Origin: Saccharothrix sp. ALI-22-I
GTDB taxonomy: Bacteria; Actinomycetota; Actinomycetes; Mycobacteriales; Pseudonocardiaceae
Length of the DNA stretch: 64,000 bases
Direction: 5' to 3'
Assembly: GCF_001984175.1 (NCBI RefSeq)
Contig: NZ_MTQP01000065.1
Span: forward strand, 248,001 to 312,000
Shown one piece after another: positions 46,118-56,943 of this stretch (its first letter is position 1; each line of letters starts with the position of its first letter). The notes below the pieces were generated by a model. That model had not been told where the DNA came from. It ran no database searches and saw only the letters and a list, made by a program, of their open reading frames with translations. The translations under genes and the position numbers were made by a program.

Positions 46118-46214
46118 TCACCGAACGCTAGCGATGCCCACCGCCGCACAATCCCAGGACCACCGCCCGTTCACCTGACCGGCTCAACGCCTGACGACAG
46201 GTTCAACTTCTGGT

Positions 46215-46523
46215 TCAGAGGTCCAGCACAATGCGAAGTGCGGCGTCGACCTCGTTCATCTCGTGCAATGCGAGCCTGCCTGCCAGTTCGCCCAAGCGCT
46301 GTGGGTCGATAGCCGTTGTCTGTTCGACGAGCACTCTGGTCGGTTGTCCGTTCAGTTCGATCTCAGGGCGGAACGACGCGTGTCGCGCCGATGTGGACGT
46401 CGGTGCGACGAGCCACGTGCTCAGCGGAAGCGCGTTGGATTGGACGACAACCGCGTAGCGACTGCCTTGCTGTTCGTGCCCGGCGTTGCGCGGGGCGCGA
46501 AGACGGTAGATCTCACCACGCAC
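46215..46523 (-). CDS. MazF/PemK-type toxin
   Basis: 102 residues with the SH3-like MazF fold: VRGEIYRLRAPRNAGHEQQG, then SRYAVVVQSNALPLSTWLVA and a C-terminal VLVEQTTAIDPQRLGELAGR. Such toxins cut mRNA or other RNA in the cytoplasm. The GTG at 46523 lies inside the 3' end of the antitoxin gene (11-base overlap), which is the usual toxin-antitoxin arrangement with the antitoxin first. Longer starts upstream would run deep into the antitoxin frame. Confidence 0.87.
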   Translation of the reverse strand: MRGEIYRLRAPRNAGHEQQGSRYAVVVQSNALPLSTWLVAPTSTSARHASFRPEIELNGQPTRVLVEQTTAIDPQRLGELAGRLALHEMNEVDAALRIVLDL

Positions 46524-46743
46524 GCAGAGGCTCCAGATCCGCGAGCACGGCGCGTGCTTCCGCCACATCGTCCGGGTCGGCCGCCAGCGCGAGTGCTTCC
46601 GCGCGCAACTCCTCGGCCTGCTGCACCTTGGCGGCCAAGAGCAGTGCTTCCCGAATCGCGGCCGAAGCGCTACGGCCGTCGGCCGTCAATGTCGCCAGTG
46701 CCCGCTCGGACTCCGTGTCGGGGCGAAAGGTGATAGTGCCCAT
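46513..46743 (-). CDS. Antitoxin of the MazF pair (ribbon-helix-helix type)
   Basis: 76 residues. The N-terminus TITFRPDTESERALATLTAD, then RSASAAIREALLLAA fits a ribbon-helix-helix DNA-binding fold. The acidic, helical C-terminus (EELRAEALALAADPDDVAEA) would wrap the toxin. It overlaps the toxin start. The ATG has GGAAGTG upstream, and a 20-bp imperfect palindrome 20 bases further could be its operator. Confidence 0.85.
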   Translation of the reverse strand: MGTITFRPDTESERALATLTADGRSASAAIREALLLAAKVQQAEELRAEALALAADPDDVAEARAVLADLEPLRAW

Positions 46744-46763
46744 GCCGGAAGTGTACTACAAAT

Positions 46764-46809
46764 CGTGTTACGTGCGGTCACACGTTCGGGTGTCACCGCA
46801 CGTAACACG
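46764..46809 (-). terminator. Long hairpin between pepN and the toxin-antitoxin operon
   Basis: 15-bp perfect arms (CGTGTTACGTGCGGT and its complement) continue inward for four more pairs after one mismatch. The element lies six bases past the pepN stop and 20 bases before the antitoxin start. It can terminate pepN, act as operator for the toxin-antitoxin pair, or both. Confidence 0.6.
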
Positions 46810-46815
46810 TCGAAC

Positions 46816-49377
<2,562 letters not shown>

Positions 49378-49599
49378 AAGTCACCTCGTCTGCCGGCGCC
49401 ACGAAATCTTCGGCGCTGACGTCGTCGGAATGGGGAATGGGTGTCGAGTCGGTGAACACGACAGTCGCATCCAATCACGTGGGACGCCGGGAAGTGGACT
49501 GGCGTCCGAGGGAAGACTTCGTGCGGTCGGCTGGTTGTGCTCCATGGGGGCGCCGGACCTGGCGCACCGCACATGAACAGCCACGGAGGGGAACACCGC

Positions 49600-50214
49600 A
49601 TGTCGACAGAGGGACGTACGAAGGTCGACTTCTACTTCGACCCGATCTGCCCGTTCGCGTGGATCTCGTCCCGGTGGATCCTCGAAGTCGAGAAGGAACG
49701 CGATCTCGATCTCGACTTCCGCGTCATGAGCCTGTCGGTGCTCAACGAGGGACGCGACCTGCCGGCGGAGTACCGCGACCTGCTCGACCGCGGTTGGGGA
49801 CCGGTGCGCGTCGCGATCGCGGCGGCCAAGCTCAAGGGCGACGACGTCCTGCGCGACCTCTACACCGCGCTCGGCACCCGGCTCCACAACGAGGGCAACA
49901 AGGACTACGACGAGGTCATCAAGGAGGCCTTGGACGAGCTCGACCTGCCCTTGGAGCTGGCCGAGGCCGCCCACACCGACGAGCACGACGCGGACCTGCG
50001 CGCCAGCCACCACCGCGGCATGGACCCGGTGGGCATGGACGTCGGCACGCCGACGATCCACATCGACGGCGTGGCGTTCTTCGGTCCCGTGCTCACCAAG
50101 ATCCCCCGCGGCGAGGACGCCGTGAAGATCTTCGACGGCGCGCGGGCGTTGGCGAGCTACCCGCACTTCTTCGAGCTCAAGCGGACCCGGACGGGTGGCT
50201 TGGACTTCTCCTGA
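49600..50214 (+). CDS. DsbA-like mycothiol-dependent oxidoreductase (Rv2466c family)
   Basis: 204 residues with a thioredoxin fold and a helical insertion. [20 protein letters not shown] carries the active site, and [20 protein letters not shown] the cis-Pro loop. The mycobacterial relative uses a CPWC motif with mycothiol as partner. Here the motif is CPFA, so Cys17 is kept but the resolving cysteine is Ala20. The enzyme would then have to work by a monothiol mechanism with mycothiol. The ATG follows GGAGGGG by nine bases. Confidence 0.9.
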   Translation: MSTEGRTKVDFYFDPICPFAWISSRWILEVEKERDLDLDFRVMSLSVLNEGRDLPAEYRDLLDRGWGPVRVAIAAAKLKGDDVLRDLYTALGTRLHNEGNKDYDEVIKEALDELDLPLELAEAAHTDEHDADLRASHHRGMDPVGMDVGTPTIHIDGVAFFGPVLTKIPRGEDAVKIFDGARALASYPHFFELKRTRTGGLDFS

Positions 50215-50281
50215 GGCCGTCGGTGTGACACTCTGAGGCGGATTTCGCCTTGGCGTGTCACATCGTTCTCGGGAGCCCGCA

Positions 50282-51649
50282 GTGATCGACGTCGTCAACC
50301 CGACCACCGAAGAGGTCATCGGCACTGTTCGCGCCGGCACGCCCGGCGATGTGGACGCGGCCGTGACCAGGGCCGTTGCCGCGTTCCCGGCGTGGTCGGC
50401 GACGTCGTTGGAGACCCGGCTGGCGGTGGTGCGGGGCGTGGCCGACGCTTTGGCGGCGCGGACCGACTCGCTGGCCGCGACCATGACAGCGGAGATGGGC
50501 ACGCCCATCACGTTCGCTTCTCGCGTCCAGGTGCCGAACCCCGTGGGTATCGCGCGTGGCGTGGCGGACGTGCTCGCCGGGGGTTACTTCGACGGCGAGG
50601 AGATCGGGAACTCGCTGGTGCTGCGCGAGCCGATCGGCGTGGTCGCCGCCATCACCCCGTGGAACTTCCCGCTCCAGCAGATGATCGCCAAGGTCGTGCC
50701 CGCGCTGGCGGCGGGCAACGTGGTGGTGCTCAAGCCGAGTGAGCTCGCTCCCATGACGGCCGACCTCCTGGCCTCTGTGCTGACCTCCGTTCTGGCCGAC
50801 GCCGGTGCTCCCGAGGGGGTGTTCTCCGTCGTCCACGGCACGGGGCCGGTGGTCGGCGAGGCTCTGGCCGTTCACCCGATGGTGGACATGGTGTCGTTCA
50901 CCGGGTCGACGCGGGCCGGACGGCGGGTCGCCGCGCTGGCCGCCGAGACGGTCAAGCGGGTGGCGTTGGAGCTGGGCGGCAAGTCCGCGAACGTCGTGCT
51001 GGACGACGCCGACCTGACCCGTGCGGTGAAGATCGGCGTGGCGAACGCGTTCATGAACAACGGCCAGGCGTGCAGCGCGTGGACCAGGCTCCTGGTGCCC
51101 GCTTCCCTCCACGACCAGGCGCTGGAAATCGCCGTCGCCGCCGCATCGAAATACGAGCCCGGCGACCCCGCCCTCCCCACCACCCGCATCGGCCCCGCCG
51201 TGTCGGCCGCCCAACGTGACCGCGTGGTCGGCTACATCCGCCAGGGCATCTCCGAAGGCGCAAAACTGGCCCTGGGCGGCCCCGAACGCCCGACCGACCG
51301 CGGCTTCCACGTAGCCCCCACCGTCTTCGGCAGCGTCCTCCCGGACATGACCATCGCCCAAGAGGAAATCTTCGGCCCCGTCCTGTCCGTCCTGCCCTAC
51401 ACCGACGATGACGACGCCGTCCGCATCGCCAACTCCACCATCTACGGCCTGGGCGGCGCAGTCTTCTCCGCCGACCCCGCCCGCGCCCTCTCCATCGCAA
51501 AGCGCCTGCGCACCGGCCAGGTCGACATCAACGGCGCCGCCTTCAACACCAACGCCCCCTTCGGCGGCTACCGCCAGTCCGGCACCGGCCGAGAATTCGG
51601 CCGCCACGGCCTGGACGAGTTCACCGAACTGAAATCCATCCAGCACTAA
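50282..51649 (+). CDS. NAD(P)-dependent aldehyde dehydrogenase
   Basis: 455 residues, slightly shorter than the common 475-500. AAITPWNFPLQQMIAKVVPA and VVLKPSELAPMTADLLASVL bind the cofactor. VSFTGSTRAGRRVA and LELGGKSANVVLDDAD include the general-base Glu (about 228), and NNGQACSAWTRLLVP the catalytic Cys (about 262). EEIFGPVLSVLPY and the C-terminal GGYRQSGTGREFGRHGLDEF complete the family. It oxidises an aldehyde to the acid; the substrate is not evident. GTG start with GGGAG upstream. Its 3' end adjoins repeat array 2. Confidence 0.93.
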   Translation: MIDVVNPTTEEVIGTVRAGTPGDVDAAVTRAVAAFPAWSATSLETRLAVVRGVADALAARTDSLAATMTAEMGTPITFASRVQVPNPVGIARGVADVLAGGYFDGEEIGNSLVLREPIGVVAAITPWNFPLQQMIAKVVPALAAGNVVVLKPSELAPMTADLLASVLTSVLADAGAPEGVFSVVHGTGPVVGEALAVHPMVDMVSFTGSTRAGRRVAALAAETVKRVALELGGKSANVVLDDADLTRAVKIGVANAFMNNGQACSAWTRLLVPASLHDQALEIAVAAASKYEPGDPALPTTRIGPAVSAAQRDRVVGYIRQGISEGAKLALGGPERPTDRGFHVAPTVFGSVLPDMTIAQEEIFGPVLSVLPYTDDDDAVRIANSTIYGLGGAVFSADPARALSIAKRLRTGQVDINGAAFNTNAPFGGYRQSGTGREFGRHGLDEFTELKSIQH

Positions 51650-51674
51650 CCCCCCGAGACCCAAACCCCCAACC

Positions 51675-51925
51675 CGCGCGTGTCCAACGTTCAGAACGTG
51701 CGTGTCCAACGTTGGGAACGTGCGTGTCCAACGTTGGGAACGTGCGTGTCCAACGCTCAGAACCCCCGAATTCAACGCTCAGGTTTGCTCGGACGTCGCC
51801 GAGTGCGGCGTGCGTGTGTTCTGAGCGTTCAACTCGCCTGTTCTGAACGTTGGACACGCGCGACCTGAACGTTGGACACGCGCGGTCTGGAGGTTCGACT
51901 CTCGGGGTCTGAGGGTTCGACTCTC
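51675..51925. repeat. Palindromic/tandem repeat array 2
   Basis: Four 22-bp tandem units (about 51677-51763, core GTGTCCAACGTT) occur in the same order as in array 1: TTCAGAAC, TTGGGAAC, TTGGGAAC, degenerate CTCAGAAC. Two inverted copies follow at 51840-51880. The first unit (51675-51697) and 51840-51862 form a perfect 23-bp inverted repeat that encloses the rest. Inner pairs such as 51752-51763 (AACGCTCAGAAC) and its complement at 51819-51830 add more stems. Two GGTTCGACTCTCG pieces end the array. It lies between convergent aldehyde dehydrogenase and ComB-family genes. Confidence 0.8.
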
Positions 51926-51931
51926 GACGGG

Positions 51932-52642
51932 TCAGGGGCGTAGGACGCCGTCGGTCAGGCGGGGGACGGCGGTGCTGACGTTTACTTCGGAGGCGAGGGT
52001 TACGTCGGCGGCGTGGCCGGCGGCGATCAGTTCACGGCCGGAGACGCAGCCGGTCAGAACGTCCTCCACGGACTCGCGCGCGTACATCTCGGCCGCCAAC
52101 GCCGCCTCTACCGAGGCGGACCCGTAGCCGAGTAGCGAGGCCATTACGGCGCCGGCGCCGAGTAGGTCCTCGACGGCTGGGCGCAGCGGTCCGAGCTCAC
52201 CGGTGTTGGTGAAGATGTTCACGCCCCAGCGTTCGCCGGCCGGCACCACGCCGATCGGGCCGTCCGCCGCCAACGACCGGGCCGCCAACGCCACCGCATG
52301 CGCGTTCCGCAGACACCCGGCCAACACGATCGCCCCCGTGGACGCCGCCAGGTCGCACAACGTCGCACCGTTCGCCGAAGGCAACTCCAACTCCGTCCCC
52401 GCAGGTACCGACACCAGCGACGACGGCCGCAACGACCACGACGGGTCCGCCGGCCGTGCCGCCGAAGACCGGTCCGCCCACCGCACCGGCCGCACCGAAC
52501 CACCGCGTCCGACCACGATGTCCACAGCCGTCGAGAACGACAGCACGTCCACGATCACGAGAACCGCGCACTGACCCCCGAGCGCCGCGACCCCTTCGGC
52601 ACCCCACTCCAGCCGCAGCCGGTAACCCTCTTGTCCGAACAC
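51932..52642 (-). CDS. ComB-family 2-phosphosulfolactate phosphatase-like protein
   Basis: 236 residues, as in the ComB family. CAVLVIVDVLSFSTAVDIVV is the conserved N-terminal active-site strand, followed by LPSANGATLCDLAASTGAIV, LAGCLRNAHAVALAAR and GVVPAGERWGVNI, which are family motifs. ComB removes phosphate from 2-phosphosulfolactate in coenzyme M synthesis. Actinomycetes make no coenzyme M, so the true substrate is uncertain, perhaps a sulfonate or another phosphoester. GTG start, weak ribosome site. It is divergent from rpiB with 27 bases between starts. Confidence 0.85.
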   Translation of the reverse strand: MFGQEGYRLRLEWGAEGVAALGGQCAVLVIVDVLSFSTAVDIVVGRGGSVRPVRWADRSSAARPADPSWSLRPSSLVSVPAGTELELPSANGATLCDLAASTGAIVLAGCLRNAHAVALAARSLAADGPIGVVPAGERWGVNIFTNTGELGPLRPAVEDLLGAGAVMASLLGYGSASVEAALAAEMYARESVEDVLTGCVSGRELIAAGHAADVTLASEVNVSTAVPRLTDGVLRP

Positions 52643-52669
52643 TCGCCCAAGGATGGCAGACTTGCTGAC

Positions 52670-53137
52670 GTGCGCGTTTACCTGGGATCCGACCACGCGG
52701 GCTTCGAGCTGAAGACCCACCTCGTCAAGCACCTGACCGACGCGGGCCACGACGTGATCGACGTCGGCCCCGCCGTGTACGACGCGGAGGACGACTACCC
52801 GCCGTTCTGCATCGAGGCCGCCCGCCGCGTCGTCGCGGACGAAGGCAGCCTGGGCGTCGTCATCGGCGGCTCCGGCAACGGCGAGCAGATCGCCGCGAAC
52901 AAGGTGCCCGGCGCCCGTTGCGCGCTGGCCTACAACGTGGAGACGGCGAAGCTCGCCCGCGAGCACAACGACGCCCAGCTGATCGGCGTCGGCGGCCGGA
53001 TGCACACCACCGAGGAGGCGTTCGCGATCGTGGAGGCATTCCTGGCCACCTCGTTCTCCGGCCAGGAACGGCACGCCCGCCGCATCGGCATCCTCAGCGA
53101 GTACGAGCGCACCGGCGAGGCACCGGCCCTGCCCTGA
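52670..53137 (+). CDS. rpiB: Ribose-5-phosphate isomerase B
   Basis: 155 residues. VRVYLGSDHAGFELKTHLVK opens the RpiB/LacAB fold. The active-site loop GGSGNGEQIAANKVPGARC has Glu in the place used by mycobacterial enzymes instead of the cysteine of E. coli RpiB. The enzyme interconverts ribose and ribulose 5-phosphate in the pentose-phosphate pathway. The stop overlaps the start of the nei gene by one base (TGATG), so the two are coupled, as in mycobacteria. Confidence 0.95.
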   Translation: MRVYLGSDHAGFELKTHLVKHLTDAGHDVIDVGPAVYDAEDDYPPFCIEAARRVVADEGSLGVVIGGSGNGEQIAANKVPGARCALAYNVETAKLAREHNDAQLIGVGGRMHTTEEAFAIVEAFLATSFSGQERHARRIGILSEYERTGEAPALP

Positions 53138-53940
53138 TGCCCGAAGGTCACACACTCCACCGCCTGGCGAAGCTGCACCAGCGCCGTTACGCGGGCTCGA
53201 CGGTCCGGGTGTCGAGCCCGCAGGGCAGGTTCTCGACGTCCCTTGTGGACGGTCGGCTGTTCGAGCGCGCCGAGGCGCACGGCAAGCACCTGTTCCACGT
53301 GTACGGCCCGGACGCGACCGTGCACGTCCACCTCGGCCTCTACGGCACGTTCACCGAGTCGCCGCACCCGGTGACCGAGCCGGTCGGCCAGGTGCGGATG
53401 CGTCTGGCCGGCCCCACCCACTGGACCGACCTGCGCGGCCCGAACCGGTGCGAGCTCCTGACCGACGTCGAGGTCACCGCCCTGCGCGCCCGCCTCGGCC
53501 CGGACCCGCTGCGCCGTGACGCGAAACCGGACCTGGCCTACGCGCGCGTCGCCCGGTCCCGCCAGTCCGTCGCCGTGCTGCTGATGGACCAGACCGTGCT
53601 CGCCGGCGTCGGCAACGTCTACCGCGCCGAGGTCCTGTTCCGGCACGGCGTCCACCCGCTGACACCCGGCAACCGGATCGACCGGGCGCTGTGGGACGAC
53701 CTGTGGCTCGACCTGACCCTGCTGATGCGTGCCGGCGTGAAGATCGGCCGCATCGACACCGTCCGCCCGGAACACCTGCCCGAGGTCACCGGCCGCGCAC
53801 CGCGCCAGGACCGGCACGGCGGCGAGGTCTACGTCTACCGCCGCACCGGTCAACCGTGCCTGGTCTGCGGCACACCCGTGGCCGCCGCCGACCTGGCCGG
53901 CCGCAACCTCTACTGGTGCCCGACCTGCCAACCGGCCTGA
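53137..53940 (+). CDS. nei: Formamidopyrimidine/endonuclease VIII-type DNA glycosylase (Nei family)
   Basis: 267 residues. The mature N-terminus PEGHTLHRLAKLHQ provides the catalytic Pro and Glu. The helix-two-turn-helix has VLAGVGNVYRAEVLFRHGVH. The zinc finger is C-x2-C-x16-C-x2-C (CLVCGTPV, then WCPTCQ). It removes oxidised pyrimidines and nicks the abasic site. PEGHT rather than PELPE places it in the Nei rather than MutM group. Translationally coupled to rpiB. Confidence 0.94.
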   Translation: MPEGHTLHRLAKLHQRRYAGSTVRVSSPQGRFSTSLVDGRLFERAEAHGKHLFHVYGPDATVHVHLGLYGTFTESPHPVTEPVGQVRMRLAGPTHWTDLRGPNRCELLTDVEVTALRARLGPDPLRRDAKPDLAYARVARSRQSVAVLLMDQTVLAGVGNVYRAEVLFRHGVHPLTPGNRIDRALWDDLWLDLTLLMRAGVKIGRIDTVRPEHLPEVTGRAPRQDRHGGEVYVYRRTGQPCLVCGTPVAAADLAGRNLYWCPTCQPA

Positions 53941-53965
53941 CGCAACCGGGTCAGATGCAGCCGGG

Positions 53966-54715
53966 TCAGATGTCGAACCCGCCGAAGTCGCCGCCGCCAC
54001 CCCAGTCGCCGCCGCCGGCGTCCCCGCCGTCACCGCCCGCGTCGCCGCCGTCACCACCGTCGCCGCCGTCATCCGCACCGGTGTCCTCGGCGGCGACCGC
54101 GGCCGGCACACCGACCATGCCGGAGAACATCGCGCTGAACAGCAGCATCGAGCCGAAGCCCCAGGCGCCGGCCACCAGAGCGGGCTTCCACCACGGCTCC
54201 GAGTACCAGCCCTGCGGCACGGGCCGGCCGGCGACCACGCCACCGGGGTAGTAGTGCGGCGTGCGGGAATCGGGCCGCGGCGAGGCGACGTACCGGTGGC
54301 CCTCCACCTCGACGTCACGCTCCTCCGACACCTTGCCCGCGCGGCTCTGTCCGGTGAGGTCGGGCAGCTCCGGACCGGGGTCCAAGCCCATCGCGGTACG
54401 GGCGGCCCGCACGTAGTACAGGCCCTCCATCGCGGTCTGCGTGACCAGCCGGCACTGCTCCACCGTGGCGGCCTGCTCCATCTGCGACCCGGCCGCGATG
54501 AACCGCTCGGACGCATCCGCCAGCGCCTGCTGCGAGGCGACGTCCGTGCCGGTCAGGTTCATCACCTGGCCGCCCAACCGCTCCACCCAACGACGTGCGT
54601 CGGCCTGGGCGTCCTCCAACTGACGGCGTCGCTTCTCGGCGGCGGACTTGGCGAAGTACCAGCCCGCGCCCACCACCAGAGCCAGCAGCACGAGCAACAC
54701 GATCGCGGTGGTCAT
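53966..54715 (-). CDS. Membrane protein, DUF1542-like, with Gly/Asp-rich tail
   Basis: 249 residues. The N-terminal helix TTAIVLLVLLALVVGAGWYF anchors the protein, followed by a helical cytoplasmic region (EKRRRQLEDAQADARRWVER). A second hydrophobic segment (ALVAGAWGFGSMLLFSAMFS, about 190-210) leads to a low-complexity tail of GGDGGDGG and GGGGDFGGFDI. The ATG follows AGGAGG. I cannot assign a function. It is convergent with nei and lies downstream of the eis gene on the same strand. Confidence 0.75.
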   Translation of the reverse strand: MTTAIVLLVLLALVVGAGWYFAKSAAEKRRRQLEDAQADARRWVERLGGQVMNLTGTDVASQQALADASERFIAAGSQMEQAATVEQCRLVTQTAMEGLYYVRAARTAMGLDPGPELPDLTGQSRAGKVSEERDVEVEGHRYVASPRPDSRTPHYYPGGVVAGRPVPQGWYSEPWWKPALVAGAWGFGSMLLFSAMFSGMVGVPAAVAAEDTGADDGGDGGDGGDAGGDGGDAGGGDWGGGGDFGGFDI

Positions 54716-54777
54716 CGACCCTCCTGGTGCCTGTTGTCCGGAAAACGCCGCCCGGCCGGCAGAGGTTCCCGAACCGG

Positions 54778-55986
54778 TCAAAACACCTCCGGGCAATGGG
54801 GGTCGCGGTCACCCGAAAAGGCGTGCGACAAGGCGTTCACGACACCCTCTGTGACCTCCTGTACCCGCTGGGCACGCGCCATCGACGTCAGCTTCGTCCC
54901 ACCGAGGTACACCGCGCCCAACGCCTGCACGTCCAGGACCACGTCCGGCTCGTCGTCCACCCGCTGCACCGTCGCCCCACCGTCCTTCACGGTGAACCGC
55001 CACCGGCCCGAGTTCCACGGGCAGAACTCGTCCGACACCTCCAGCACCGCGTCCACGTCCGAGCTGTAGCGGCGCTGGGTGAGCGCGCGGTCGACGTCCA
55101 CGATCCGCACCCACAGCGAGTCGGCCCGACTGCGCAACGCGAGCCGTGAGTCCTCCAGCAGGTGCACGATCGGGTCATCCGATGCGGTGAAGAACTGCAG
55201 CTCGCCGACCATGTCGATATCCAGCAGGTACCGGTAGATCGCCGCGTAGGCCTCGTCGGTCCGCGCCGCGATCTCCCGCACGTGCAGCTCGTTGCGCGGG
55301 CCGCGGTCCTGCCAGTCCGACTTGATCCGGTAGACCGCGTAACCCTGCGGGTGCAGCACGTACCGGAAGGCGCTGAGGCCGTCCCGGTGGTGTTCGGCGT
55401 CGGCGAGGTGGTGGTCCCAGTTGCCGTCCGCCCGGCTCAGCCACCCCGTGCGGCCCGGCCGGATCGCCTCGTACACGGCCTTCATCGCGGGCATGGCCTC
55501 GTCCCGCGACACCTCGCGCACCCGCTCGCCACCCACCGACACCCCGCGCCGGAACGCCACCCCGCGCGGCACGGAAAGCCGGGCGAACTCCGCCGCCATC
55601 CCGTACCCGAACCGGGGGTAGATCGCCGCCTCCGACGCCCACAGCGCGGCCACCGCCTCGCGGCCCTCTTCGTGCAGGCCGTGCAGCTGCGCCCGCATCA
55701 CGCGGGTGAGCACGCCCCGGCGGCGATGACCCGGTTTCACACCCACCGACGTGACCGCGGCGACCGGCTGGGGACCGTTGCCGGGAACCGTGATCTCCCG
55801 GGTCTGGATGCCGCCGCCGCCGATCAGCTCGTCACCGTCGAACACCGCGTGGTGGCGTTCCGGCTCGAAGATGGGACGCCACTCTTCGAGCCGATCCTCG
55901 ACGCTGTCGAAGAGGAACGAGGAGTTGACCATCCGCTGGAACTCTCGGAGGTCGTCCGCGGTGAGGGTCCGGAGGGTGAGCGCCAT
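54778..55986 (-). CDS. eis: Eis-family N-acetyltransferase
   Basis: 402 residues, the same length as mycobacterial Eis. The first GNAT domain has VTSVGVKPGHRRRGVLTRVM for acetyl-CoA binding, then EAAIYPRFGYGMAAEFARLS. A second GNAT-like and a C-terminal sterol-carrier-like domain follow, and the chain ends in ...CPEVF with the carboxylate Phe that acts as general base. Eis proteins acetylate amines of aminoglycosides and other amines at several positions. Whether this copy gives resistance cannot be read from the sequence. Confidence 0.92.
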   Translation of the reverse strand: MALTLRTLTADDLREFQRMVNSSFLFDSVEDRLEEWRPIFEPERHHAVFDGDELIGGGGIQTREITVPGNGPQPVAAVTSVGVKPGHRRRGVLTRVMRAQLHGLHEEGREAVAALWASEAAIYPRFGYGMAAEFARLSVPRGVAFRRGVSVGGERVREVSRDEAMPAMKAVYEAIRPGRTGWLSRADGNWDHHLADAEHHRDGLSAFRYVLHPQGYAVYRIKSDWQDRGPRNELHVREIAARTDEAYAAIYRYLLDIDMVGELQFFTASDDPIVHLLEDSRLALRSRADSLWVRIVDVDRALTQRRYSSDVDAVLEVSDEFCPWNSGRWRFTVKDGGATVQRVDDEPDVVLDVQALGAVYLGGTKLTSMARAQRVQEVTEGVVNALSHAFSGDRDPHCPEVF

Positions 55987-56069
55987 GGCACGTTCATACG
56001 CCGGTCATGCGTTCCGCGCGAACCAATTCAGGGGTGCACCCAGGCCGGTTGTTCCGCGATGCTGCGCCG

Positions 56070-56789
56070 ATGGACGCCCACTCGTTGGCGAGCGCGCTCC
56101 GCGTCGAAGCGGCGGCGTTGGCGGTCGCGGCCGACCTCGCCCCACCGGACCGGCCGGTGCCGGGGTGTCCGGGGATGACGGTCGCGGACCTGATCGAACA
56201 CGTCGGATCGATCCACCGGATGGTGACGCGGTGGATCACCCGTGGCGCCCGGCCGGCGGAGTGGACGTGCTCACCGGGTGACGCGGACCCCATCGACTGG
56301 TACCGGATCGGCGCGGCGTCGTTGATCGCTGTCCTGGACCCGGCGCGTGCTGCCTCACCTGCGGCGACGTGGTGTCCCTGGGACCGCACGCTGGGGTTCT
56401 GGTTGCGGCGCATGGCGCACGAGACGGCCGTGCACAGGGTTGACGCGCAGGCCGCGATCGGCTTGGCGGCGCCGTTGGGGACGGGACTGGCGGCCGACGG
56501 CATCGACGAGGTGCTGACACTGTGGCTGGGCTGCCACCAGCCGCCCGGTGCGCACACGTCGGGGCGGGCGGTGTCGCTACGAGTGCCCGGCCGGGAGTGG
56601 ACCGTGGCGCTGCACGAGGGGATCGTCGACTACTGCCCGGGAGCCGACCCGGCGGCCGTGGTCAGCGGATCGCCGTCGACGGTGGACCTGTGGTTGTGGG
56701 GGCGGGTGGGGGAGGACCAGCTGTCCGTGGAAGGCGACGTCACGGTCGTGCGCCAACTGCGTGCGGCTGTCGCGGCCGCAACCAGCTGA
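56070..56789 (+). CDS. Maleylpyruvate isomerase N-terminal / DinB-like mycothiol-dependent protein
   Basis: 239 residues. The N-terminal helical-bundle domain (MTVADLIEHVGSIHRMVTRW) is that of mycothiol-dependent maleylpyruvate isomerases, with metal-type histidines in EHVGSIH and RMAHETAVHRVDAQ. The C-terminal half has GREWTVALHEG and LWLWGRVGED. Such proteins couple mycothiol to isomerisation or detoxification; the substrate is unknown. ATG 56070 lacks a ribosome site and may be read from a leaderless or short-leader mRNA. Confidence 0.82.
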   Translation: MDAHSLASALRVEAAALAVAADLAPPDRPVPGCPGMTVADLIEHVGSIHRMVTRWITRGARPAEWTCSPGDADPIDWYRIGAASLIAVLDPARAASPAATWCPWDRTLGFWLRRMAHETAVHRVDAQAAIGLAAPLGTGLAADGIDEVLTLWLGCHQPPGAHTSGRAVSLRVPGREWTVALHEGIVDYCPGADPAAVVSGSPSTVDLWLWGRVGEDQLSVEGDVTVVRQLRAAVAAATS

Positions 56790-56820
56790 CTCCCCGCCCG
56801 GCGGGATGCACACTGTGCCC

Positions 56821-56943
56821 GTGACGAAGCTCCGCCTGATCCTGAGATGCACGCTGACCTGCACCATCGGCTTCCTCATGGTGCTACTGGCGGTCCGCTT
56901 CGGCGAGGCCCTGTGGCGCGCGATGACGTCCTACTCCAGGTAG
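56821..56943 (+). CDS. Very small membrane protein
   Basis: 40 residues: a basic start (VTKLRLILRC), a single membrane helix (TCTIGFLMVLLAVRFGEALW) and a short polar end. A GTG start follows a CACACT -10-like hexamer by six bases, suggesting leaderless expression. The 3' end overlaps the convergent hydrolase by 13 bases. Small but with good codon bias; function unknown. Confidence 0.5.
   Translation: MTKLRLILRCTLTCTIGFLMVLLAVRFGEALWRAMTSYSR

Noticed and set aside
51660-51925. Insertion sequence remnant
   Set aside because: No transposase frame, no flanking target duplication could be identified, and an equivalent array occurs at another convergent gene end with the same unit order.
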